From NCBI GenBank assembly GCA_031772625.1, contig CM062810.1, forward strand, positions 454,837,731 through 454,901,730: 64,000 bases of DNA, read 5' to 3'. The notes beneath the pieces are model-generated. The model saw only the letters and a list, made by a program, of their open reading frames with translations, was not told where the DNA came from and did no database searches. The first letter of the stretch is position 1. Each line of letters opens with the position of its first letter. The position numbers and the translations under genes were made by a program. This document shows, piece by piece, positions 1 through 11,227 of the stretch. The stretch comes from Pinus tabuliformis. Taxonomy: Eukaryota; Streptophyta; Pinopsida; Pinales; Pinaceae.

Positions 1-1945
1 CATCCTTTTGGTAGGATGATTATCTGTGCTGCAATGTTGTACATTTCAATGCCTTTATTTTTCCTGAATATATATCGCAGCCCGGATGGATGAAACTAGA
101 TCCGGGGTCTTCAATCTCGTCCGATCTTCACTCTAAGTACAATTCGATCCATGTGAGAAATGTTTTGAAGTCGAACATGGAAAGACATCGCTTGATTACC
201 AGTCAATGATGTAAACTGTTAACAAGCGCGAGAGGAATCACCGATAATGATAATGACCCTCAAGGTACTGCAGTACAATTCACGTGGTGTGAATAAAGGA
301 CTTGGTGTCGAACACCACGCAAAATCTTTCGGTCGAAGGTCATTGATGTATACCTATCGCCAGAAGTGAGAAACTTGCAATTGAGGCATGCAAGCTTCAA
401 AGTACTGAAGGGGTGTTCCTAGATCAACTTCTTGGATAATGAGCTGATGTCAACAAGAAGCAATCCGTCAAAGGAGGGCCTTAATGAATCTCACATCAAT
501 GACACGGAATGGAGCAAATGATTATGATGGAGGTGAAAACGATCTGGTGATATATGGTTCAGGGTGGCGGTCATGAAAGAGTGAAGTATAATGTATGGTA
601 GTGGATGGGACACGGGTGACTTCTCTGGATGAATTCTCTTGAACATGTCGGTGACACTTATGTGATGGATCGGTAGCATTTACCCCAAATGTGGATGGTA
701 TGGCGTGACCATGGTGATGTGACCGGTGAATGAAACAACCCAACCCGACTTTGGCATGGAGTGGAAGTGTCATGTTCAAGAGCGACTTGCTACCAATAAA
801 GTTTCTTTGAGTTTTCTTCCCAATTTTTCCCCAGTCATTTCTAACCAGTACCTCTTTATTTTTGTCAAGCTTGAGGAGGATAACATATGCTTGTTCTATA
901 ATTTTCCCTTCGGGCAAACCCATCGCTATGTTTTAACGAGCCTAGCGATAGTGAAACTCGTTCTCGTCTAAAGACAAGTTTGTCGCTATTAATCTTTTTA
1001 ACGAGTCTAACGATAAAGATAACTCGGTCCTTTTCATTTTTAGAGATTTTGAAAAGGTACGTAAAGATAACTCCGAAATTCCTTTTTCGTCATCTAATCC
1101 CTTAAGTCCGAAAAAGTATAAGACAATACAGAAGGGATGAATTTTCGATAGTTTTAACGAGCCGAACAAAACAAGCGCTCGATCTTTTTGTGCAATAATC
1201 CCTCAGGTCCAAAAAGATTAAAATCTAGAGGAGGGATAGCACTTCCTGTCGCTTTAACAAGCTGGAAGGCCAAAACTTGGCAATCTTTTCATATTTTACG
1301 AGTCAGATGAAAAGAGCTTAAAGAAGACTCGTCTTTTGAGGAACGAGTGATAAAATGGGTAGCAGCTGATTCCAGGTAAGGTTTGGAATTTTCCAATCAC
1401 GGCAGTGTCACAAGGATGGCTAGTGAAATCACTCTTCGCAGTTGTTCCTCAAAATGGGTAAACAATCAAATGGAGGTGAATGATCAGCCAATGAAAAGTG
1501 GAGGTGACGGTGCAAACACGACCAAGGCTTTAATGGCTGAAAATGTTTCATTCACGGTGGTTATTTACCGGGGGAATAGTTCATTTTTTAACGAGCTTAA
1601 ACGTGGGTGGAAACATTTGCTTGGTCCGGGTTTATTTTTTAACGAGCTTGAACCTTGCGGTAAACACTGCTCGATTAATTGGTCTTGTTTTGATTTTTAC
1701 CATAGATAGCTTTGTCCTTCCAAAGATAGTACTGCATTTTTCAACCGCTTCATCAAACTAGTTAGAAATGAACAATATTTTCTTTGAAAACGAGATTAAA
1801 ACGCTAATACTTTACTTCGAACTACGTAAAAGTAATTAAAAAGTGTTTTTTACCTCTCATTTTACCATTTCATTTGAACTTGGTTTGTTGGAGCTTTGGA
1901 GGTGTTTTCCCCCTCGATTTTCATCAACTGATTTTGGGAGATTCT
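1..1945 (-). other. Element A 3' untranslated tail
   Basis: This stretch lies between the antisense gene and the missing 3' LTR. Its reverse complement matches about 19850-21545 of element B, which places it as the tail of the element. I find no convincing coding sequence. Short open frames here are not conserved between A and B in a way that suggests a protein. It holds the TTTTAACGAG-type repeats annotated separately. Confidence 0.7.
925..1660. repeat. Dispersed TTTTAACGAG(C/T)-type repeats in element A tail
   Basis: The motif TTTTAACGAGCCT or close variants recurs near 931, 995, 1151, 1250, 1291, 1587 and 1635, with irregular spacing of roughly 45 to 300 bases. Reverse-complement versions (GCTCGTTAAAA and similar) recur in the matching part of element B (about 19900-20640) and in both leaders (about 9640 and 17700). 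The repetition is seen directly; any role, such as RNA structure or packaging, is unknown. Confidence 0.65.
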
Positions 1946-3468
1946 GTGGACGATTCTCGGCGCCGTCTGGACCAGGTAGGAGCTAAACCTGAGCTATTTC
2001 ATTTCATGGTTTCCTTTTTGCATTTTGTGCTTGATTCCATGCTTTTCTAAGCCCCTGGGGTTTGATGGGCTCGTTCTGCCATCAACGCACCCTGAGCACA
2101 TCGAAACCTGCGCTGAATATTGGCCTGTATGAAGTTAGTTTGACATTCAATGCACCTATAACACTGCTGCAGGTGCGTTGGGCGCAGAAAGAGGGTTTTT
2201 TGCACAGTTTTTGGTGGAATTTTTGCCTGTTTCTCATCAAAATTGGGATCTAATCTCCTCTCTTGTTTGTTTTTGCAGAGATCTTGGAGCAAAATGACCC
2301 TTACATGGCGAGAACGAGAACATGAAGAAGAGGACATGATTGCCCTACATGATCCTGTTACAGTGAACGTGCTGCGGAACTGTGGCTTGCTGAAGTTCTT
2401 CCACATCTCTAGTATGAGACAACAGATTAACTTGCTGAAGTATTTGCTTGACTCTTTGGATCCTATCAACCAGGTTTTCCAGATTAGGGGCAAATCTATC
2501 CCCTTGACTGCAGTAGACATCTATTTCCTGACTGGATTGTCGAGGCGGGGTGCCCCCATCTCTTTGTCAGGTTCGGCCCGAGGAGGCGATTCTATCAGAG
2601 ATTATGTCTGTCAGTATTGCAGGGAAGGATCTCAGCCGAGTAAAGACGACAAGATCATCATCGGTGATGTCACTGATAGATCCCTTAGGACTATCCTATT
2701 TACTTTTGGTAGGATGGCCGGTAGCGTGTCTCTTCATGTAGCCAACAGATCCTATATGCAGTATGCCTTGGAATGCCTCCAACCGAAGGTGTTCAATTGG
2801 TGCGACGCAGTACTTCTTGTAATGAAAGAACAGTTGACCAAGATAAAGAACAGGAAGTTGAAGAACTTTGGGTTCAGTTCTATTTTGATTTCCTTTGCCT
2901 TGGAGAAGATACCACTGATGCAGCCACAGTACATTGCACTCGATTTACCTTCTCCTACTGAACCACGCATGCAGAGATGGGTTGACCATATGTCTAGGCA
3001 TGCTAGTCAATCTTAGATTTCATTTTCTGATACCTTCTTCAGGTGGTTTGATCATCAGGAGATGGTCTATTCCGAGTATCCATATGCTGGCATGGACTTC
3101 CGGGGTGATCCAGATTTGGTACTGCCGGATGGCGAGCAGTGGGGTGCTATTGGTAAAATCTCTGACCATATTGCTGTTTACTGTTTTCGTTTATAATGTC
3201 CTTGTGCTTTGTTCTATCAAGACTCTAATCAAACTCATGTGTACATGTAGATGTTGGTTCTGTTCATCCAGTAGTTCGCGTGAGAGTACCAGCTGTTGCC
3301 CCAGTAAGAGAGGCCACCGGAAGGGTTATTCTTCGCGACCTTGACGTGGTCGAGACTCTTACAGCTGTGTAGGAGCAGGTTGAGAGCCTTACTCTCGGTA
3401 TTCCAAATGTGAGGATCGACGAGCTACCTTTGCAGTTACAGCGGCATACTACTGGTGTGCCCAGATGA
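1946..3468 (+). pseudogene. Decayed three-exon gene antisense to element A
   Basis: Exon 1 (1946-1975) would start at GTG where an ATG is expected and ends CAG|GTAGG. A 303-base intron ends TTTTTGCAG at 2278. Exon 2 (2279-3152) is one long frame with a single TAG at 3014-3016. A 98-base intron (3153-3250) begins GTAAAA and ends TGTAG. Exon 3 (3251-3468) has one TAG at 3370 and a TGA at the end. All joins keep frame. The product would be roughly 370 residues with a motif like WREREHEEED near the start, then segments resembling the plant mobile domain pattern (RGKSIPLTAVDIYFLTGL). No RT, INT or gag similarity is seen. It runs opposite to pol, like the antisense ORFs known in Tat-lineage elements. 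Function is unknown; the plant-mobile-domain resemblance is weak. Confidence 0.6.
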
Positions 3469-3698
3469 TGGACTCATCTCTTACGCATGATCGCACAGGC
3501 TGTGACTTGCTATCATGAGCATCATTAGACTAGGGTGCCCCCTAGCATTTTGAGTTTTAGGTCGTGTGACCGATTTTGTCTTGGTTACAGAACATTATGT
3601 TAAACCATAAACAGCTATATATGTATTTTTTATTTTCAGGGTTTTATTCTGATTGAGTTATGTGATCCACATGTAGAACATTGATGATGTGTTTCTTT
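3469..3698. other. Spacer between antisense gene and RNase H
   Basis: About 230 bases, AT-rich towards the right, with no open frame supported by similarity. It separates the convergent antisense gene (+) and RNase H (-), so both would end in it. Confidence 0.5.
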
Positions 3699-4130
3699 TT
3701 ATAAATGTTGCAAACGTCTATCTAACACATAGTTTGCTAATGAGTCGGTTAATGTGTTTAAGTTTCTGGAAATATGTTGGTATTGAATAAGATCAAATTG
3801 TCTTTCCAAAATCTTAACCCTTAGGAACATGCGATAAATAGCTGGGTTTTGGACGGAATATATACCATTGAGTTGCAGTATTACGAGTTGTGAGTCTAGC
3901 CTGACGATTAGCCGACACATACCATGAGCAATGGCATCAGAGAGAAGTTCTATCAACGCGCTATATTCAGCGATATTGTTCGTTGATCGACCAATACATA
4001 CACCTCTGAAACTTACTAACTCACCGCTTGGATCAAAAATGGCCCAGGCTACGGAAGACAGGTTCCGCGAACTACGACTTGCTCCGTCGGCATATCCAAC
4101 ACATGGTTCTAATGGGTTTGACATCTGCAA
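3699..4130 (-). CDS. RNase H domain downstream of integrase (aRNH-like)
   Basis: A 143-residue open frame without internal stops encodes an RNase H fold. Catalytic carboxylates are visible in YADGAS (residue ~14), NIAEYSA (~53), VRLDSQL (~77) and the TDSLANYVLD tail (~128-138), in the usual D-E-D-D order. It follows the integrase on the minus strand by about 80 bases instead of preceding it. Tat-lineage elements are known to carry an additional archaeal-like RNase H, and this is best read as that domain. It would degrade the RNA strand of the RNA:DNA hybrid in reverse transcription. The ordinary RNase H that normally follows RT is deleted in this copy, so this is its only RNase H. Whether it was made as part of the polyprotein or separately cannot be told. 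Confidence 0.8.
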   Translation of the reverse strand: MQMSNPLEPCVGYADGASRSSRNLSSVAWAIFDPSGELVSFRGVCIGRSTNNIAEYSALIELLSDAIAHGMCRLIVRLDSQLVILQLNGIYSVQNPAIYRMFLRVKILERQFDLIQYQHISRNLNTLTDSLANYVLDRRLQHL

Positions 4131-4212
4131 TAAATGTAAAAAGGTGGATTACTCGACCAAAACAAACACTCTTAGCGAAAACAAAAATATAACAAAAGCA
4201 TATTGGTTACCA

Positions 4213-5100
4213 CTAGGTGTAGTAACGCTTGAGGTACAACCCATTACGAGGTTGCGCCAGTGGAATCCCGTCGTAATCCATCAACTTGTAGGCTCCTTTT
4301 TCTAACACCTGCTTAACAATGTAAGGACCCATCCATAAAGACTTAAATTTACCTGTTCCCAACTTATCGAATTCCTGGTCGTAAAGCAGGACCAAGTCAC
4401 CTTCCGAGAAGACACGGGGTTTGACATTTTTTTCGAACTGCGCCTTGACTCGTTTCTTATGGGCTTCGTTGGCCAATGTGGCGTCATGACGGGTTTCATC
4501 CAATTGGATTAATTCCAAGAAACGAGCTTCTTCTTCTGAAGTTCCGGGGAGGAGATCGATTGCGAGTTTGAGAGACGAGATTTCACACTGGACTGGTAAG
4601 ACTGCTTCCAGGCCATATACCAGTTGGAAGGGTGTGAACCCGGTCGCATTCCTTACCGATGTTCGGTAAGCCCACAAAGCTGAGTACAGGATTAGGTGCC
4701 ATCTTCTTTTGTGAACTCCGATCATCCTTTGCAACATGCGCTTCAGGACTTTTTTGATCGCTTCAACTTGTCTGTTGGCCTGCGGATAATATGGAGTAGA
4801 GCTGTCGTGAGATAGCCCTAGTTTGGCAGCTAATTCAACCATCATGTGATTGCGAAAATGTGATCCATGATTTGTGACTATAGGCTGTGGTACGTCGAAT
4901 CTAGCGACTACATGATTGAAAAAGAAAAGGGCAGTTGTTTCACCAGTATTATCTAATGTAGGCATCGCCTCGGCCCATTTGGTAAAATAGTCAACTACGA
5001 CTATAATATACCCATGCCCCCCGGTCGAGGTGGGGTTACATGTCATGAAATCGATGCCCCATTTGGCGAATGGCCCAACAGCAACTGGTCCTGTGGGAGG
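4213..5100 (-). pseudogene. Ty3/gypsy integrase core and C-terminal domain
   Basis: The frame opens within WGIDFM (the D of the DDE triad region), continues through VVVDYFTKWAEAMP, TNHGSHFRNHM (expected D of TDNGS is H here) and YYPQANRQVEA (expected E of the QANGQVEA motif is retained). It ends with WMGPYIV, a GPY module, near the C-terminus. The N-terminal zinc (HHCC) part is gone; the sequence before WGIDFM joins directly to mid-RT. The function would be strand transfer of cDNA into the host genome. The N-to-H change at the second acidic site and the lost N-terminus make an active enzyme unlikely. Confidence 0.85.
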
Positions 5101-5903
5101 ATATTTATTTGATTATACCCGGAGAATCCATCCATGAATGAAAATATTTCGCATCCGGCACATTCATCAATTATCTGGTCAATGAAGGGCGTAGGGTAGT
5201 TGTCTTTTGGACAAGCTTGATTTACATCCCTATAATCGACGCACACTCTAATTGTGCCCTATTTTTTCATAAATGGGACAATGTTCGATACCCAATCGGT
5301 TAGCTGAACCGGGTAGATGGAACCAACATGCAGGAGTTTTTCAACTTCTGCCTTAATGGCAGCGGCTTTCTTGGGGTGCACCTGCCTTAGCCGTTGCCGT
5401 ATCGGTTTAACATCTGGATACATCTTGATTTCGTGTTCAACGATACTCGAGTCGATGCCTGGCATTTCACTGTATGACCAAGCAAAGACATCTCTGAATT
5501 CGCGAAAAAGAGCGTTATATATTTCCAGTTCTAAAGGAGAGCAACATTTGCCGACATAAATATTCTCTACAACATCGGTTTTGGTCGAGATATTTATGGC
5601 TATAGTCTCTTCAATGTTGGACAAGTTTCGCTCGGAATCCACCGTATTTACAGTATTTGATAGAAAATCAACTACTGAAGGATGGTAGAGGTCATTTTGA
5701 GTATCTTCTTCATAATTTGGAAGAAGAGAACGATGGTGGGAATCATTCCATGGTGCTCCTTCAACTTCCATAGCTTGGAGAATTCCTTCGTCGGTGTCAT
5801 GCACTTTCGACCAAGGATATGAAGGAGTACCATATTCTCTAGACCTATCCATCCAAACGCTTGATGAGTGTTGATTTGGGTTTGCCTCCCATGCCAGAAA
5901 CAT
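5101..5903 (-). pseudogene. Ty3/gypsy reverse transcriptase, N-terminal half only
   Basis: Recognisable RT stretches on the minus strand are FREFRDVFAWSYSEMPGI, VKPIRQRLRQVHPKKAAAI, DWVSNIVPFMKK, then after one TAG the segment VCVDYRDVNQACPKDNYPTP and FSFMDGFSGYNQI. The next bases switch to integrase sequence. The fingers and the first catalytic Asp region are present, but the YVDD motif, thumb, connection and RNase H are absent. The join near 5090-5100 therefore marks an internal deletion of well over a kilobase relative to a full gypsy pol. The copy cannot make a working polymerase. Confidence 0.85.
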
Positions 5904-5909
5904 TGATTG

Positions 5910-6710
5910 CTATAATATTTCCATTGGGCTCGGGGGCAAAACCATTGCATGATCCATGTTGATATCGTTTTTCGAGATCTTTGCGGAAGATATCATGTTG
6001 CAGGTTCCTATCGACGCTACTTCCGCCAAATAAATTCGAGGTGGAAGAGCGAAAGTTCCCATTAGTATAGGATCTTTTAGTAGGCCTACTCTGATATTCT
6101 GAAGCGAATGGGGGCTTCCATGGATCATGGGAATGCTTCCTGTAACTTGTGAACCATTGGGGAGGAAGTTTTGTTGGTCGACGATTGTAATCCCTCCCTG
6201 AAAGGGAAATGCAATCTTTCTAAAATAGGTCAACACAATAGCTGCCATGGCATATATCCATGGTCTTCCTGGTAGGATGTTGTAATCAAGATTCCCATCG
6301 ATGACTTCAACATCTATTTCTACTGTTTTCCCTCCTAGTTCAACTTTCAAGTTATTTAGGATATCGTACGGGGTGTATGTCCTTCCGTCGAATGCTTTTA
6401 ATGTTGTCGCAGATCGCGACAAGGTTGGAGATCCTAAAGTTTTCCAGCAGCTCATCGACATAATACATGTAGATGCCCCCTCATCAATAATCGTTCAGTG
6501 AACAATTTTGTTGAGGGATTTCACATGAACAAGGAAAGATAATTGAGCTGGTAATTGAGGATCGTACCCTTTGTGGTTGAAGAATACAAGATTGGAATCC
6601 TTTGGATCAATCCAACCAATGGCTGATAACAAAGCCTGCCTTTGGGATGGGCAGTTTTGTAGTACTTCAAGAGTCGACATAGCGGATGGTGATTGGGCCA
6701 AATCTTCCAC
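5910..6710 (-). pseudogene. Pol N-terminal segment and aspartic protease
   Basis: One frame runs from 6710 to 5910, broken by a single TGA at 6495-6497. The N-terminal part (MEDLAQSPSAMSTLEVLQ) is a conserved lead-in of Tat-type pol. The active-site motif reads TIIDEGASTCIM, with Glu where most retropepsins have Ser or Thr. The flap/C-terminal signature NLDYNILPGRPWIYAM follows. The protease would cut the Gag-Pol polyprotein. The DEGAS form is also in element B, so it is a family trait and not decay. Only the single stop and one 5' gap with gag break continuity. Confidence 0.8.
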
Positions 6711-6722
6711 TATGTTATAATG

Positions 6723-9515
6723 CTATGCTGCTCTAGTGCGAGGATTAAATGTCGACTTGTGTACTACTCCCTTCGGCGGTTTTATTGTCAATTTAGGGAT
6801 GGTGGGTGGTACAACTTCTGTCGAAGTTGTTGTTGAACTACTTGGTTGATCTTTATCCTTGTTGTTCAACAGCTGCGGACTCCCGTAATCTTTGTTCCTT
6901 GTCGAAATCAAAGCATCATTCTGCTGTTTCGAAATCGACAACATTAGCACTTGAGACGGGGAAGCATTTCCACTTTCAACCAAATTTGTTCCTAGATTCG
7001 GAAACACTGCTGAGGTTTTCGAACTTTTAAAGAATCTTTTAAGCTCAGCTTTGTATGGACATTCTTTCGTCCAATGATCCTCATCGCATATCATGCACCC
7101 TGAAGGGGGTTTCCTATTTCCAGGAGGGTTTGAAGAATATTTTTCGGGAGATTGCTCATCCTGTTTCTTCTTCTTCCCTTTTCCTTTCTTCTTGCTTCCT
7201 GGTTGTTTGGTTTCCTTGCCTTTATCTGTCGATACGGCATTTACTTCCGAAGCAAGAAGTTCGTCTTTTGCATTTTGACCTGAAACCTTACGGGCCTTTT
7301 TGGATGTGGCCCTTGTCGATTTCGTGTCTATTGTGCCAATCACGCCATCATCGGCATGAGAGTCATTGTTTGATTTAGGAGGAGGAGGAATCGAGGATTC
7401 TGGTCTAGGGGGGTCAGGTATTTTGTCGTAGAGCATGTCGAACTGGGTGTAAATCAAATCCAGATATTGTGCACGAGCGATCACTTGCTCTTCCGTTACG
7501 ACTCCCCCCTTTGCCACATCTTCCGTGATGGAAGGCAGTAATGACTTGATAAACCATTCAGCTAATAGCTGATCGGGAACGTACGTTTTTACCATCCTAC
7601 AACGATGCCGCCACTCATGTATATGATCAGATATGTGAGTTGCTATTGTCTGTTTAAAGTTGGTAAGCAGTTTTGTTCCCGTTTCATACCTTATTGGTAA
7701 TTGAAAATGGGTTAAAAAGGTTGTGGCTAAGGTGCTGAAGTTGTTGAACGAAGCTCTAGGCAATTCAATCTACCATTTTGCCGCCGGACCCGTTAACGTC
7801 GTCTGAAAAAGGCGAAGCCTTATCGAATCATCATTTAAAGTGTTTGATGAACACCATAGATGAAATGTCATCACGTGATTCAATGGATCTTCACCTGGAT
7901 TTCCATTAAATTTAGGAATATCTGATGGAAGTTTATGCGGAATCGCTGGCCACCAAGGGGCGTAAGCAATTGGATCGTTTGTTAACTGGTTTAAATCAGG
8001 TAACTCTAAGGTTGCCACGAATGGTAATTGTTGATTCAGGTTAGGTGAAGCATACCCAGGATACGATGGAATCGCCTGAGCAATTGGTCTTTGCATACCG
8101 GCATAATGCATTTGATGCTGGTATGTTTGGTAAGGTTGGTGGACTTGACCATTATAAAATGGTTGATTTTGACCGTTTTTAATGTACGGCTGTCCACTGT
8201 TTGCAAAGATTTGCTGCTCAGTACCTTGGTATACTTGTTAGAATTGTGGTTGTTGGTATTTCACCAGCCACGGTTGTGAAGCAATGTGTTGTTTCCCGAT
8301 ACTAACCGTTTGACCAAGGTGAGGGGTAATTGTACCCGTCTGGGCTTGTGTCGCCCCACTAGTTGGTGATTGTGGTTGAGTCGCAGGGTCAATGGGTTGT
8401 TGCACTACAACCTGAGAAACCCTAGGTTGACATACAACAGGCAGCGCTTGAACTTGCGACACAGTCACAATAGCTGGCGTAGTCGATATGTTCGACACAG
8501 GTACGCATTGTTGCATCGAATATACAACTCTTGGTTGTTGAGGTAGTATAGGTACCCAGCCACTTGAGGTAATTCCAGTATAACCTGAATGTTGTTGTGA
8601 ACTCCCGTACGGATATCCTCCCGAAGGTGGTAATGAAAGGGCGTATTGCCCCCCATACGGTGGTAATCCAGAACTCAAGGGAATTGTTTGCCCTTGGGGA
8701 CTGGACTGCCCAAATTGACCTCCAAACGGATCAATTTGTTGAGACTCAACATAAGAGTTTTCGGATATAATACCGGATGAACAAACAGGAACGGACCAGA
8801 CTGTTGAAATAGCCCCTGGGTGGGCTCCTTCTAGCGGTTGTGAGCTAGTCGGGACAGATGGTATGCCAGCGAACATTGTCAGAATGACAACAGGGAATTC
8901 TGTCGTCGCTGTGTCTGAAGACACAGTCCTAGATGTTGATGGTTGTTTAGACATTTGTAGTATATCCATAAGATTACCTAGCGATTCTAGAGGAACTTCC
9001 GCTGGTGGTAGACTAACTTCTGATGTCGAAGGAAGTAGAGTGATCTCGACTCCAAGGTGCGTTGGAGTACTTGCTTGCGGATCTTCTACAATTTCTTCTA
9101 TCGAAATCAGACCAGGTGGAAGGGGAAGACCGTCATGTCCGTAAAATATTTCTGGTGCCGAAGAGGCAGCGACAGATGTTTGAAGAGTAAGACTCTCTGA
9201 ACCGGTTATAGATGGAACTGGTTCAGTAACACAAGTGTTTATTCTCAAACTAGGATCAGTACCACTGTCCCTTTGTGGCTGTTGAACTTCTTCTGTTGAG
9301 GCAGGGATTCCAGAATTGTTTGGAGTAACCGGAGTCTCTGATGTCGTTGGAACACTTGTTCTAACTTTGATGGGAGACTTGGATTTGGTTAAACGAGTTC
9401 ACTTTGTCCGTACTGGTTTCGCTTCCAGAGACAAAGACGGTTGACTCGTAAGCCTCCGCGAACGACGGGGTTTCAATTGACTTTCTTCCACGATTGCGGA
9501 TTACTCGATCAACTA
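6723..9515 (-). pseudogene. Gag polyprotein of element A
   Basis: A single frame runs from about 9515 to 6723, interrupted by about three single stops (near 9410, 8239-8237 and 7769-7767). The first ~400 residues are rich in Pro, Gln, Ser and Thr. The capsid-like part follows (PSDIPKFNGNPGEDPLNHVM, then TLTGPAAKW and the helix FSTLATTFLTHFQLP). A basic tail (KKKGKGKKKKQDEQSPEK) leads to a zinc knuckle of the form CX2CX3HX4C (CMICDEDHWTKEC). It would assemble the virus-like particle and bind element RNA. The long low-complexity N-terminus is unusual among gypsy Gags but fits large Tat elements. The stops align with expected Gln, Arg or Trp/Tyr codons. Confidence 0.8.
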
Positions 9516-11204
9516 AAATAAAAGGGAAAGTATGTTTCCGTATTAAATTAATTTTAGATGCTTTTGACACAACTTTTCTTTTTCAGTTTTAAAGAGTCGA
9601 GAAAAAACAAAAGATGAGTCTAGTCTCCTTCGATTTTTAATGAGCCTGAAGTGACAAGTGCTCAGATGGACCTTCTCCGTTAAGGAGTCTGAAAAGGAAC
9701 GAAAGGGACTGCTCTAGAGGTCTAGGTAGATGGAGTACCAAACCAATCGCAAAACTGCAGAATACTTTTTAGGGTAGGGCAGTCAATCTTCCCGAATGCT
9801 GTGTTTGGTGCATTGTGATCAGTAGGGCGGCTGACACGGCTTCCTATGGATAAAGGTTTTATGCCTATAGGGGTCTCCCAATATATACTCGACGGTACAT
9901 GGGATCACAAGTCCGTACTGGCACTTATCGTCTCAAAGTGGAGGAATCACCCAACCATCAGTGAGGACAACAGTTACCAGGCTTTACGACGTCGGAATAC
10001 GTTTCTAGCCTAGACCTATAAATGTTGTGCGTTAAATTAAAAAGCGTTGTTAAGTTCATTGAATTTATTTTAGGTTGATCTTTCTTATGAAGTTTTGTTT
10101 TTGGGTTCACCACGAGATGTAGATGTAATTCCTAAAATGCAATCTAAAGATGATAAGAAAGCTTTTATCTCTTTAGCAACGAAAATCCTAGCTACAAGGG
10201 GAAAAGAAAGACACAATATTTTCTCAAAGAGCAAAGAGCACAGTGTAAATGCACTTTTCCTAAATCAATCCATACAGAGTGTCAATATGCAAATGCACAT
10301 GTGCATGTATTTGTTTTTCACTTTCTTAATATTGATGCCTAAAAAGAAAGTTGTTGTACAAATTTGAATTCGCTTTCAAGTGAAAAACACAAACAAGCTT
10401 CTTTTCGAAATCAAAAGGTAGAGACGATTACGAAACTTTATGATTTTGAAGTAAACACTTGTTTTGACACTAGAAATTCACAAATTCAAGCCAAAGGAAA
10501 AAGTAAAAGCGTAATCGACTGTCAACAGCAAATAAACTCTCTCCTAAGATCAAAATCGACACTTACGACAGATCTAAATCCAAGGACGACAGTATGACTA
10601 GTCTACTTTTGAAATGGGAAACTGTAAATGACGTAACAAACACACAAAATCAAATACAGTTTCTTTTATACAACTGAGGTGGAATTAAGGCAAAGAAAAG
10701 GGGCTTTTAAACAGACAAACACACTGATCACAGGCTGCAAAAATCAGAGGCAAAACTGGAAAAAGTGAGCAAAGAACCTCAGCTAGGCAGGGCTTGGCAG
10801 ATCAACGCACCTGCTACATAGAGAAACTGAATTACAATGTAGGTAGCCCTCTCGGGAACTACGCTGAAATGCAAAGTCTCTTCACAGAGCCTGCGCTGGA
10901 GCAGAAATGAGAATTCTCTCGGAGTTCTGGGTCACGGTTTGCAATTTAATCTATGGTTTTTGGCCAGGTAAAAGCAATCAGTAATGCACAATCAGAGGGT
11001 TGATTTACAAGAGGTTTAAGAGCTATCACAAAGGGTAATAAGATCATTTCTGAGTCAACTGTTCAGATCATAAATAGATCTAGTGAATGGAATAGAGTAG
11101 CAGATGTCTACTTTGCATTTGTAAATGGCAAATGCAGTTCGATTCGCTACTTCTGAGTTTATGAGATGAACAACAATAGAAACACAAACAAACTAACTAG
11201 ACAC
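9516..11204 (-). other. Element A 5' leader between PBS and gag
   Basis: A leader of about 1.7 kb, matching in reverse complement the leader of element B (16128-17847). No conserved protein is visible; frames at 10095-10367 and 10364-10597 are on the wrong strand and not kept in B. It contains GCACC/GGTGC motifs and one TTTTTAATGAGCC repeat. A long leader is typical for Ogre-type elements. Confidence 0.65.
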
Positions 11205-11224
11205 GATCCCCAGTGGAGTTGCCA
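11205..11224 (-). promoter_or_regulatory. Primer binding site of element A, tRNA-Arg type
   Basis: Read on the minus strand the site is TGGCAACTCCACTGGGGATC, three bases inside the 5' LTR. It pairs with the 3' end of plant tRNA-Arg(ACG) with two substitutions. Element B has the closely matching TGGCGACTCCACTGGGGA. tRNA-Arg priming is characteristic of Ogre elements. Confidence 0.75.
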
Positions 11225-11227
11225 TTT

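Noticed and set aside
9361..9570. Minus frame overlapping the start of gag
   Set aside because: Another frame in the same interval joins smoothly to gag with one TGA, so this is a shadow.
10095..10597. Two plus-strand frames in the element A leader
   Set aside because: Wrong strand for the element and not conserved in the matching leader of element B.
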